Shown here: in pieces, positions 41,931 to 54,047 of the stretch
How the letters are laid out: each line of letters starts with the position of its first letter
How positions within the stretch are numbered: position 1 is the first letter of the stretch
Translations under genes and position numbers: made by a program
Source: Aphis gossypii
Lineage: Eukaryota; Arthropoda; Insecta; Hemiptera; Aphididae
DNA: 64,000 nt
Assembly (NCBI RefSeq): GCF_020184175.1
Contig: NC_065533.1
Coordinates: 60,984,351 to 61,048,350, forward strand
Reading direction: 5' to 3'
The notes under the pieces: generated by a model
Database searches by the model: none
Seen by the model: the letters and a program-made list of their open reading frames with translations, nothing else
Told to the model about the DNA's origin: nothing

Positions 41931-44900
41931 GGTACTTATCGACGATATAACGATTTGCAAATAAATATTATAAATATATACGCCAACTTTTATTATTACT
42001 TTTACCTACCTACTCATGGTAACTCCGATTACGGTTGTATACTTTTACTTTACGGTTTACGTACATAATAATATTATAAACATGTTTTTAACATCAAATA
42101 ATATGTGCATGATCATTATATTATTGTACTAGTCTCGATATTCGATATTGTATATTGTGTGAATAATAATAATAATATTTGAAACACGTATATTGGAATT
42201 TTATTAAAAGAATGCGTTCAAAATGTTTAAATTATAGATTATTTTTAGGTTTAATTGAAGATTAAAAATCGATTACATTTCTTATTTGAGTTTTTGTTTT
42301 TAGAATTTGAATAGTGTAGGTGTATTTATCTATTTAAGATACTACATTATCTCAAAAGTAAAATTCAATTGTGTATCACAAAAGGATTTTTTGGAAGTTT
42401 TAAATTGTTTTCAATGATTACAAAATTAATTTTTACATTCATAACCAAACACTGAATAAGTATTTTTCTCTAAAACATAAATGCATAATAATTATCAGAT
42501 ACTTAATTTTTTTAACATACCTAACTTTTATTAGTATTTATATGTTTTTGACGCTTAAATCGATTGAAGGATTAGAGAAAATTTCAAATTTATTTTACTG
42601 TTTAATAAATATCACATAACAGAGGTTTATTTAAAATTTAAAAGGATTTAATCACTTTCACCTTTGATCACCTTTTCCTCCTAACCTCGATCTCTTACCT
42701 TAAATAAGTCTCATCATTCAATATCTTTTATGAATATTGAGCGCTCAGTATGAAAATATTGTATATATCTACTGCATTTAAAGCTATCGCATATAATATG
42801 TGAGTACGTAGACGTAGGTATATATGCAGGGGAAAACTGATAATTATTACACGCTGCCTCGCCGTGGTTAAGCGAATTTTACGGTTCGTAAAAATTGTAC
42901 CCGTATACCCGTACATCTGCCGACGACCATGATCTCATAACAATATAATAATATTCACATAGGTGATTATATTTGCAGTCTATATCATATTATTATCATC
43001 GCGTGGAGGTTCGTTCGAAAATCGATTGCGCGTATAATATATCATCGGATATAGTCTGCAATACTCTGCATATTATAAAAATATTAACGCATCTGTTTGT
43101 TACATTGATAAACCGCACAAAAAAAATTTCGTTTTACCGCCGGCAGATGGAGAAATAACGACGACTAAATATTAAACGCCGCGAGTGTATACGAACAATA
43201 TAATACGTTGGAAGTTTACAGATTGTCCCAATTGCAGCGCTCGGTCATTTTCACGGTCGATAAACCTACAATTATATTGTGTTAAATAACATCCGTTGGT
43301 CATTTAGTGAATTAATATATGAGTAAAAAATAATATTTATATTATATTTCTCTTAACAATATAGGTAATATAATTACATAACACTGTCATTTCAAACATA
43401 ATAATGATAAATTAAAACAATCACAGGTTTATATAAAATATATAATATATTAATTAATATTATAAATTGTACGTAGGTATTCATAATAAATCATGAAAAA
43501 ATTGTTTTTTCTATTTAATTAACTATTTATCCATACTTTTCGTTAATAATTTGTTTTTAAACGTTAAATTAAAATAAATCATCTTAATATGTTGTAAAAT
43601 AAAAAAATGTAGTTAGATAAAGGATTTTTTTTTCATACATACCTATATACTGTTTCCTCATAGCACATTTAAGTACCTAAACAATCTGCTAATAGTTGTT
43701 CAATTTGTTTTCATATAATTAATGTCAATAATAGTTATATAATTAAAACTAAAGAAGTCACCATTATATTTATTTTATAGAAAAATAATCTATGGTAAAA
43801 ATACGTTTATAACATTATTATATATCTTGTATTATAATAATATGTTAGTGATGAGTAATGACAAATTGATTTTTGAAAATTGTTTGAGATTAATTTTTCT
43901 GCGTTTATATTTAGCTTTATTCAGCTTTTGATGTGTATATGTATCATGTTTAGTATTGTTTATCGCAATGAAAGTGCTAGTTTGTGTTTATATGATTATT
44001 ATTTTTATGAAGACAAACATGTTTGGACAAGAATAATAGAAGTACATGTATCGCAATATTAGTATCAATGTAATATAATATACTTTTTTTGTACTTTATT
44101 CGTTTATATATGAATATATGGCAATAATAATTCATGATTGTTGGAATTAAATTGAACAAAATTGTTTATTTAGTAGGTAAAACTAGAAGGCAATCGCAAT
44201 AATATTGGTAGATTAACCGTAAATTATAATAAGAATAAAAGAAGCGTTATCGGTACATTAATTCTGAAATAAAAATTTAGTTTTATAGACTCAATTGATT
44301 CGTGTCCTATATTTTAATATACGTTGGCTATCCGCTACTGAAAATTTGAAAGATGATGCGGCCATATACATTTTTTTAAGGGAAGACAAACGTTTTTTTC
44401 ATAATACATATTAAAAACATAATACTTCTAAAATATTATTATGTTTTTAAAAAAAATACCCAACGGAAAACAACTTAAATAATTAAAAATTCATCACTTA
44501 ACTCGTTAATTAAAAAAAAATTCGTAAATTGAACAACGATTTAAATATTATCTATATTATAAATTCTAATATTATTATAATCATTTTATGATCGAATTGA
44601 CCTGAAACGTTAATCAGTGAATTAATCTGAAGGATTTAAATTTCCAGCCCTCTTACTATCACTGCCCTTACCGCTATTTACAACGATACATTATATATGA
44701 TATATTTTGATTCGAAAGCGAGTGCGTGTGTGATACTTATAGATTGTAAACTGCATTTACGAAGCACCGTCGTCATCCAATTATGTAGTATACATGTGTA
44801 TTACCTATACCTATAATATATATATATATAATATATTATAATGATATCGTCACGTTGTGCACACAATTACTTACTCGAAATCGTCGTTGTCGTCTTACCT

Positions 44901-45369
44901 GTATAATAGTTAATAGTCTTCTAGTGCAGTGAGCTTCAACCTTATAGGAGACTCGACTCGCATTTTAGTAATTATTTTTTTTTACTAACACATTTTTATT
45001 TTCTAATTTATTGTTCTTCTTTTGGGAAGAGGGTGGGTAGTGTTCCTAACTTTTTTTAAAAAAAAAAATTAAAACGATATTGTATAATTAAAATTCAAAA
45101 TTGGCATGGCTTTAGTTTATAGAAGCTTAAACTAATTCGGATTGATTTGTTAGGTAGTATACTAAATGTATACCTAATTGAATTTATATTACTTTTTATT
45201 AACCACCATTAATTTATTAATTTAAAATAACGTTTTATATGATTAAGCAGTGACTTGCACTTGATCACATTTCCCGCCGTTTTTGAGATTGTTTACATAG
45301 TATATATAGGTGTACGTCGTAATATCATAGAGTGGTACGACAAAAAAGTTTGTAGGTAACGAGTTTCTT

Positions 45370-46060
45370 TTTTTTTATCGGCATCGATTGAAATCTCCGT
45401 TTGCTCGCTTTTGTCGTCGTTTTTATTATAATGCGTAGTTTTACCTACCATGACTATTGTTGTATTACGCTATTTAGATACGAAAGAGTGGAAAAACTCC
45501 GCGGAGGGCGTATGCTCTCGTTGCGTCTCAAGTTTAGGGACGACAATTTTTTTTCTTCTTTAAACAACCCGAATACCGTCGGAATTCGTCGTCATTATTA
45601 TACATTTTTATCTGAGAAATATATCTTCTGTAGAATTCGATCGTTAATTCCCGCCGTAATTATAATTATGTACTCGCAACATCGGCTTAGGGCGTGCCTG
45701 CTATGCGCCCTTCTATATCGTACTAACACATTATATATTGTGAGTACAATAATAATTTAACGTTTGACAATATTAAATAATAATAATGTGTCGTCGAGAT
45801 GAGTGACAATAATAATTATTATTACTGTCATCGTCGTCGTCACCTAAATATAATTTATCTGAAGGTAAATTATTGCACATCGACTGCATTGAAGGCGTTT
45901 TCGATCGAATTCGAAAACCAGAGAGAGCGTTTATCATCATCATCCGACGAAAGCGACGACGACGACGACGATGATATAATAATAATATATTATAATAGTA
46001 TAAAAAAAATGTATATTCGTAGACACAAACGTTCGTTTATCGACGCAATAACAAAAACGG
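45370..46060. promoter_or_regulatory. CpG-rich islet about 2 kb upstream of the first coding exon
   Basis: It contains TTGTCGTCG, CTCCGCGGAGG (a palindrome near 45497-45507) and GACGACGACG runs. Open frames at 45401-45760 and 45799-46158 reflect the low stop density of GC-rich DNA; their translations (Asp run, Ser run, Tyr run) have no domain. Proximity to the receptor start makes a proximal promoter or leader exon plausible. Confidence 0.3.
45953..45971. repeat. (CGA)n trinucleotide repeat
   Basis: Six consecutive CGA units in a GC-richer islet. In one frame it encodes a run of Asp within an open frame at 45799-46158 that I do not regard as a gene. Confidence 0.8.
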
Positions 46061-47902
46061 CTTCTAGCAATTTTCCTCCTACTTCTTCTTCTTCTTATTA
46101 TTATTTATTAATTTTTTTTTTACTCGTTCAGTGGGACATTCTATACTTACATACTTAGTATATATATACACACACTGCACAGGGCGTAGCCCGATCGTAA
46201 TTTCCAGCTTGTTCCGTTGGTAATATTATATTAGTATATAAGTTATAAGTCAACATAAAAACCAATAATAATAATTATAATAATTGTAAAATCGGAAGCC
46301 GGTACATAATATTGTAACGATTTCGATCATGACTTTTCATACCAACAACAGCAATAAATATAAAGAAACCAACCTTCGCTTCCTTAATCCATAGTCGAAG
46401 ACGATTTAGCTTTTGTAGTCATCATCACGTGCTCTTCATCCTATAAATAACATACGATTTAGTACATTTTACCGTCTCCGCAGTCACAAAGCAATTTTTT
46501 TTTGTTATTATATTATATTATTATAATAACAATCATAACAATTTTATTCGCGTGCCATTGCGTCCTCCACACTCTTCTACTCTTCTCCTTAAATCTTAGC
46601 TCTCTATCTGATTGAAAAACTCGAGTTAATAATATTTATCTTCTTTGGAAACATTAATTAATGGCCTTATTTCGATGTTTCCAAACTTTTTAATTGTGTT
46701 GAATTCTGTTTTCCTCTACTCAACTTTTACAAGATTTCCGATTTTATATTCTTAGAATGAGAATGGTAGTTTTAGTATTATATATTTATATAGTTACCTA
46801 TTTAAATGTTAGAATTTATTGGCATACCTGCCAGTTCAATGATTAATTGTTTACTGATTTATGATTTACATAATATAATATTATTTTTGTTCTCATACCA
46901 AGCATTTTATTAAATAATTATTAATTATATGTTGTTTTGGGTTTGTCCATATGTTTGAAAATAATAATTATTAATAAATTACCGATGTTTTTATGTACCA
47001 GGATCTACAAAAGACTTTTGACTAGTCGTTACTCTTACATGATATCTATGTATAATATTTTATTAGAAATATACAATAGGTCAATACATAAATCAATTAA
47101 ACGCAGTACTAGATATGTAATTGTTTTTTAAAAATAATTTTCCAAGTGCGGGTAAAGCAAAACTTGTCTTTTTTAACACTTTAAAATTATTATTTTGCAT
47201 ACATATATTATAGGTGCCTATAGAAGTATGATTAAAAATTTAAGTGAGGCACTTAAATCAACTTAAATCAAAACTTAAACCTCGCATCTATTAAATCCGT
47301 CACGGGCGTGTGCTTAAGTATATTTTCTGTATAGATAAAATACCTTCCATATAAAAATAATAAAAAATTCGTATTACAAAAATAGTGTTGCAGCTGATTT
47401 GATAATACACCAAAACTCCTAAGATTCTATTTTGATATCTCTGCCACGCGTGTTTGCGACACGACTCTTAGAGATCAACGTCATATTATTATATAATATT
47501 ACAACTACAATAATCGGCTTCAGCTGTACGATGAAACGTATCTGCATAAAATTATTTTTCTTTAAGTCAATCAGATAAAGTGTTTGAGGATGTAATATAC
47601 AGATTTTCTATTAAAAATTCATACTATAATAATATTATTTCATACAAATATAGTGTATTATAAGAACAATTTCATACATTATTAATTGCTTAATACAGCA
47701 TTATAATACCATAATCTATAGTTTGATGTTTTTGGGCATCGTATAGTTTGCATATAATATGCATTTTGTTTAGAGTTTTTAAGATTACTGTAATATCATA
47801 CTGACTCTTACAATAATTATGATAATAATCATAATAATAATAATGTTAATATACATTATATTATAACAACAATGTTAATAAATTATTATGCGGTGTTTAC
47901 AG

Positions 47903-47912
47903 ATGAACGAGT
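47903..47912 (+). other. Probable splice acceptor and 5' UTR remnant before the start codon
   Basis: GTTTACAG ends at 47902, ten bases before the start codon, and reads as a 3' splice site, although its pyrimidine tract is weak. If used, only ten bases of 5' UTR lie in this exon and the rest of the leader is upstream. The first three bases of this segment are themselves ATG, out of frame with the receptor (see findings). Confidence 0.55.
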
Positions 47913-48177
47913 ATGACGAATCGACTGGAGATTTTTGTCATGTGCATGACCCTAGTGATGGTCTCTGTCGGTCGGGCTTCGTCAAACGAACAATCTTTCG
48001 TCGTCGAACCCGAAGATCAGAGCGCGGTGGTGGACTCGACGGTTTCACTGCCATGTATTGTCGCCGGTCTTGCCGGCCAGCTGCAATGGACTAAAGACGA
48101 TTTTGCGCTGGGCACCAACAGGAATCTATCGTATCACGGTTACCCGAGATACGCCATGACCGGCAGCGACGCGAACG
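47913..48177 (+). CDS. kirre: First coding exon of a Rst/Kirre-type immunoglobulin adhesion receptor
   Basis: This exon encodes residues 1-88 plus the first base of codon 89 of a membrane receptor of the Rst/Kirre (nephrin/NEPH) family. In flies these proteins act at the cell surface in myoblast fusion, eye patterning and axon targeting. Residues 1 to about 22 form a hydrophobic signal peptide (IFVMCMTLVMVSVGRA). Ig domain 1 follows: VEPEDQSAVV, first Ig cysteine C48 in SLPC, then the family hallmark LQWTKDDFALG, and RYAMTGSD. N71 lies in an N-L-S glycosylation sequon. The start at 47913 is chosen because it precedes the signal peptide and has A at -3. The exon ends at a GTAAAA donor (GT at 48178) in phase 1, and the next exon restores the frame. 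The family call is secure from the conserved strings. Whether this is the kirre or rst orthologue is not: both fly paralogues match about equally, and a non-fly insect may have one ancestral gene. Confidence 0.93.
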
Positions 48178-51100
48178 GTAAAATTGTTTGCATTGCATTA
48201 TTGCACCCGAACGACACATTACTAGCTGTTTGTTCTAGCTGTAGTTATATTATTATCTACCGTCGTCACACGACGCGATTTTATAATAATATTAAATACA
48301 ATATTATAGTTTTAGTTGTAAAACGAACCAACATTTTACTAAAACCTAACCCATAAATGGTATAAAGATTTAGTGATCTGCATACGACCGTATTTAAAGA
48401 TAGTATTTAAAAAAATATGCAATATAAATTAATAACATAATACAAAAAAATACACAATTAATCTTTCCTAATCTTTTCCAATTTATTATTAAGAAAAAAA
48501 TAGTAATATCGCTGCTATGATATCATTTTAAATTAAATTGAATAAAGTTACTTTTTATAAATGAGCATTAAAAATCAAAAATTCCACGGACTATATGCTT
48601 ATAGGTAACTCTCCACTTTCATAAAACATATTTTCAAGTTGACAGTTAAAAAAAAGGAAAATACAAAGTAAATCATATTTTTTACCAATTTTGAGCGATA
48701 TTAAATTAATTTAGCGAAGTGTGTGACTTTTTGTTCAATCCGTAATGATTTTACTCTCGAGAATTTAAAATATTCAAAATATAATAACGTACGGTCGTGT
48801 GTATATGATTTTGTCTATCTGGTTTATGATAAAGTAGAAATCACTCTGTATGTGGTATTATATTGTAAAAACGTTTTTTTGCATTATAATAAATACCTAA
48901 CCTAACTTAAGTTAAGACTACGTGTAGCCGTCTCTCATCGTCTTGAGATAGTTCATTATCTATTAAATTATTTAAATATATAAATGTATATAATATAATA
49001 GGTATATCGGGGCAGCAGAAATTTCGAAAATTTCTTATCTTTTTTCTATATACTTGATTCGCCTGCTAATCGGCTGCAAGCAGACTTTTTAAACCTATTA
49101 AGATTTCATTCGTTCGTCGATACTATAATTAGTATATAATTACAAAAACAGTTTGGAAATATTGTGTTGATATGAATTAAGTACTGCGCACCCGATACTA
49201 CGGATTTCATAAATTATCTATCGAATTAAATAACAGAATCGAACAAACGAATATTTAAATTGAAAATTTCTCGCCATTTCTCCACAATAGTTCTTGTATT
49301 ATATTTCTATATATTGCATATACGCACGCTATATACAATAACAGTCTTATTACTGTTTGATTGAAATTCTTAAACATGAAGTATTACGCAGCACCGTTCG
49401 AAATAAATTTAATGGCAAACCGCTATGGAACAAGCGGTTTAGTTTTTCAAGATGCCTATAATTTCGTAATTATTTCCTCGAACGTGCCTTTAAATTTAAT
49501 ACATTTATGTATTATAATGTAGTAAATAACGCACGGAAAGGCTGCATACGTCAACGGTTAAATAATGACTTGTAATAATTTGATGTCAGACGGGTGCGGT
49601 TAAGGAAACTCATCGACGAAAACGTAACCTACTGTCGAGTGTAGGTACTCGTCTGTGATGGAATAGACTATAGACATAGAGTTTAGTTACATCACTATAA
49701 GTATTTAGGATCGATGACAATTTTTACTTATAAAGCCATTCGCTAATCATTTTAAAGTCGAGAGTTATATTTTCTCGACCATTTACCAACTAGTGTATAG
49801 TAGGATTTTCACTTATTATTATATTAGAAAAAACCTTTAACCCATAACACCCTTTTTTCATGCAAATGGCCATCAGCGTAGACGAGTTTAACGAAAATGT
49901 TGACGTATCTATATCGAAATTAGGATGACTAGTTTCTAAGCTATTGTACGATTTTTTGAAAATGTGATGGTCTTTAAGTGTACTACTTAACAATTATTCC
50001 AAAAATCAGAACTCGAATAACAAATAGAGATGAGTGATTACTTGGCGAATCTTTGGCACGCTTAAACCCTAAAATCCGAAACCACCTCACCAAGTCGTAT
50101 ACGATTCCGATCATTTCACATACGTTAGGTTATTATTTGAACGTTGGTACAATATAATATTATTATTATTTAGCCGTACGATGATCTTCTGTATTATTAT
50201 AGTACCTACCTATATGACATGCACACAATACACACATACAGTTTTTATTGCACACCGGACCGGACTGTGACGCGATCGCTTTTATACGGATTTCAACTGT
50301 ATATATTACGAGCATATCGTTGGCACAGAAAATCCTGTATAATCGCGTACGTAAATACCTTATATTATTGCATATCATTATATACCTACACATAGAATCG
50401 CGGATTTATAGGCACCTGTCGACACGCGTCAATAATACATCGATGCTGCAGTGCATGCGCCTGCCTTCAACCCGTTTTACGCTGCACGACTTGTGATGTG
50501 ACGTTTAATTGCATATATTATTATTATTATTATTTTAAGTACATAATATAATATAGTTAGTGCGTAAGTACTCGCGTAATGTTCGACTGTAAACTGCACT
50601 TAATGCAGTGTTGAATAATTCATTTTACGTTACGCGTGCTATACGACTGCATAGCCCTCGGTCGCTCGACGCGTATCGTTTTACCATTATAATATAGTAT
50701 TATACGTGTGTATATAATTTCATTAAGTATAATATTGCTGAGGTGATACTTGGTAAAATTAACTCGATGTTCACGTTATTATTTGTTCTTTATAATAGTT
50801 TATAATAAATATGCAAGCGCACATTACAATATGACGTTATGTTATACGTAGAGTCGTAGTGGTAGTCGTAGTGACTATAATAGTACATGCACCATCATAT
50901 ATCGTGATATTTTAGTACTTAGTAAAATATACCTATAGTTTTCCACGGTATAGTAGCAAAACCATATTGAGAATATTAATGACACTTAATCGTTCGAAGT
51001 TTGTTATTATTTTTCTAATTATAATATATTTTTAGGTATTGTATGCAGTTTTAATGCTTAAACTAATAAAATAATATATATTGAGTCTATTTTATATTAT

Positions 51101-52948
51101 AATGTATAATATATTCAAAAGTAGGCCACTAATAAAAAATATTAATTTTTGTTGAGTTAAGTCAACGTCACAAAGCTACATGCTGATTATAGGTAACAAA
51201 CAATATATTTTTAACTCTAAAAGTTAAACGTTTATATGAAGGAAAATATGTAAGCTATTAATTTTGTTAAAAAGTTAATTATTTTTTTATTTTATTTAAT
51301 TATCATTTACCACCCTAACATCCAAAATACACATATATTATAGTGATCTTAAAACATAATTTTTTTTTTATTTTAAATAATAATTAAATATTTTGTTAAA
51401 AATGTACCCTATACCTGCTAAACTATTTGTATTGGATTAAGTAATTACAAGTTAATGTTAACTATATTAAAAAATCAAAGAATAATTATTAATTACTTTG
51501 TATTTAAAATAATCTTATACACTGGTCATAGATAAAAACTAAGAAAAACAAATAATTGATAAATGTATTTTAATTAAAGTAGTTAAGTAGTTCTATAATG
51601 TGTAATTTAATGTAATATGCTAAACATATAACTCAAATTCAACTAAATGTATTGTTTTTTAAATTAACTAGACAAATCTAAGTTCTTCTAATGGATTGTT
51701 TAACTTGAATGCAATTGGGTAATTGATTAACTATTTAAGTTAAAGTTTAAAAAAAAAAATAACTTTTAAACTCGTTAAAATTCTCATCTTTGTTTATACA
51801 AATATGTGCTTACGCGATGAGTGGACAACTTTACAAGCTACTATAATATTTTAAATTAAATTTATAAACTCTTAAACTATATAATTTATTTATATAATAT
51901 TATAACCATTAAATTGCAAGGACATTACTACATAATACTATTTTATTTTTATATTATTGTTAGGATCTGTTAAATTATTATTTATTATCCTATTATGCTT
52001 TTAGTGAGAAATCGAATTTTATACAAATATAATATATTAATTTATTGTATGCACTATGCATATAAATAAATGATACAACACTTTCAACTTATACTATTAC
52101 TGTGTATAAGGTATACGAGAAAATAACATTTATTTAGTACGTTCTACTTATATAATATGTATAGATACACCGTACACGAAACGAATAAAAATACGTACAA
52201 ATAGTTTAAAATACGTGACGATAATTTTTTTCGAATGGTCTATATACATATTGTAATAATCTCGTATAGAATTTCATCTTTATAATAAAATTGCTTGTGT
52301 TAACGGTTTATAATAAATGTATATAAAAAAAAAACAATATCTATTTTTTTTATTCTATAAACGATCATTTTTCCTATTGTTATAACTTATAATATTTAAA
52401 AACTCTGATAAATATAGTATTATAAAAAACAATTAATTTTTATAATTGAATTATTTACTTAAAAAATGTATAGATAGACTCAGTAAACATTATTTTAATA
52501 ACCGTCAACGGCTATTTTTTTTAAATTCATGTTTATTAAAAATTAAAACATTTTTATCTACTCATCGTGAAAGCAATGCCAGTGGTGAAAAAAATGATCT
52601 AAATAATTATCACTATAATATATAATATTTACACGGAAGTAAAATAATAACATTAATAACAAATATAATATCCAAGTAGAGGTATATTATGTTCTGTCTC
52701 ATATTATGTGGTAAAAACACTAAAAACAACATTTATGATCGATTTCATACTGATGAGATGGGATTGCTAATAAATTTTGAAGTAGGAAAATTTAAGTTAA
52801 TGAATTCATTTGAAATATCACAGTTGTAGGTCATCATAATGGTAATATTATATTATTATTATTGTAACAACGTTCTTATAGTGGTCTTCGACGTAAGTAA
52901 AGTGTTCATTTAATATATTATAATACTATATTGTTGTTAATAACTTTA

Positions 52949-52970
52949 TTTATTATTATTATTATTATTG
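52949..52970. repeat. (ATT)n trinucleotide repeat
   Basis: About seven ATT units, followed by TTG units. Confidence 0.8.
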
Positions 52971-53689
52971 TTATTGTTGTTACCTACTTTATTGTCCCAG
53001 AATTCTTGTTACATTACACCTGTTGTTTATTTTATTCAAATGCATTTCGCTTTATCGCGCGCAGCATCGACGACCGCGCGCTACATACCTATACCCGTAG
53101 TTATACGGTTCTCTTCGATATTAATAATTAAATAATGCATAATCAATCTCCGCCCACTCCTCTCCTAGGGCAATTAGTTAGTTTTCTACCAAGATAACCC
53201 TTTATGTATACAAAGAATGTGATGTATCTAAACACTGATTAATAGCGGAAAAAATAGCTCATTCGAGTAAAAAAAAAATTCAAAACTGTTTCGAATGCTA
53301 TTTATCCTGTGCATATAGTAGCCATCGGTGATACGATGACGTGTGTAAAATGTAATACCTCTTAACGTTAACGTCAAAATAACTTGATTAAATATTGAAC
53401 ATGATAATTTCAATATTATAATTTAATTTAAAACGAGATTTACACGTATAACGTTTCGAGCATGTTATGTCGTTATATTGTTCAAAAACTTTTGAAAATG
53501 TAATTTATTGTAACCATCATCATTCATCAATAACATAATACAACTTTTATTGTTTTTAAAAATATATTTGACGTTACTGACCGTTGATTAAAAACGTTTC
53601 AATGCTGCAAACTACGTATTTCACAGTTATCTACTATGCCGAGTTGATTATGCTTAAAAACAAGAACAAAACTGGTTTTATCCGTACGG

Positions 53690-53743
53690 CGACATCCGAA
53701 TTGGTTCCCATAGCTAAAAAATCGACATCCTAATTGGTTCCCA
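53690..53743 (+). repeat. Two tandem 21-base units, 33-base spacing
   Basis: CGACATCC-G-AATTGGTTCCCA at 53690-53710 and CGACATCC-T-AATTGGTTCCCA at 53723-53743 differ at one base. This could be the edge of a larger tandem family or a pair of binding sites. Confidence 0.7.
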
Positions 53744-54010
53744 CTGAGACTTTTTTCATGGCATACACCAGCGTTTTTTTCATTTATGTACCCCTTAACC
53801 TCTCACCACTGCTCTGCATACCTCCAAGGTTATGGGGTACCCGTTGCCCATAATGTTATTTGCACTTATCATAGTATTGACCAATTTTTGTGTCAACAAT
53901 AAATTATTTAATTGTTAAATATTTCACAAATAACAAATCATTCAAAATGCATCAAATTTTTTATCGGTCATTTTGCATTTTTTTTGCGTTTTTCCTCATA
54001 CATTCTCACG

Positions 54011-54047
54011 TACCAGGGGTACACGTACTACCGGTTGAGAAACTCTG
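54011..54047 (-). repeat. hAT-like transposon terminus (single end)
   Basis: On the - strand it reads CCAGAGTTTCTCAACCGG then TAGTACGTGTACCCC. This resembles the common hAT terminal sequence CAGTGTTTCTCAACC. No matching opposite end or clean 8-base duplication was found within the neighbouring 500 bases. Confidence 0.35.

Larger units (their letters stand above)
20936..47902 (+). other. Putative 5' intron or upstream region, non-coding
   Basis: About 27 kb with no recognisable coding exon on either strand. It is AT-rich and full of short tandem repeats, with MITE-like copies, one degraded transposase relic and scattered CpG-rich islets (listed separately). It is an intron only if the 20.3-20.9 kb block is the first exon of the receptor gene; otherwise it is intergenic and promoter sequence. 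ORFs of 60-125 codons here are low-complexity or lie in CpG islets and match no family I know. Confidence 0.4.

Noticed and set aside
44931..45060. CAGTGAGCTTCAACC and AGTGTTCCTAAC, like hAT termini
   Set aside because: They lie about 100 bases apart in the same orientation, with no inverted partner and no 8-base duplication. The similarity is too short.
45799..46158. 119-codon open frame with an acidic run
   Set aside because: The Asp, Ser and Tyr runs come from CGA, TCA/TCT and ATT repeats. No domain or plausible gene structure is seen.
47888..48094. Open frame overlapping the first coding exon in another frame
   Set aside because: It is a shadow of the receptor exon. Kept only as a possible upstream overlapping ORF in the findings.
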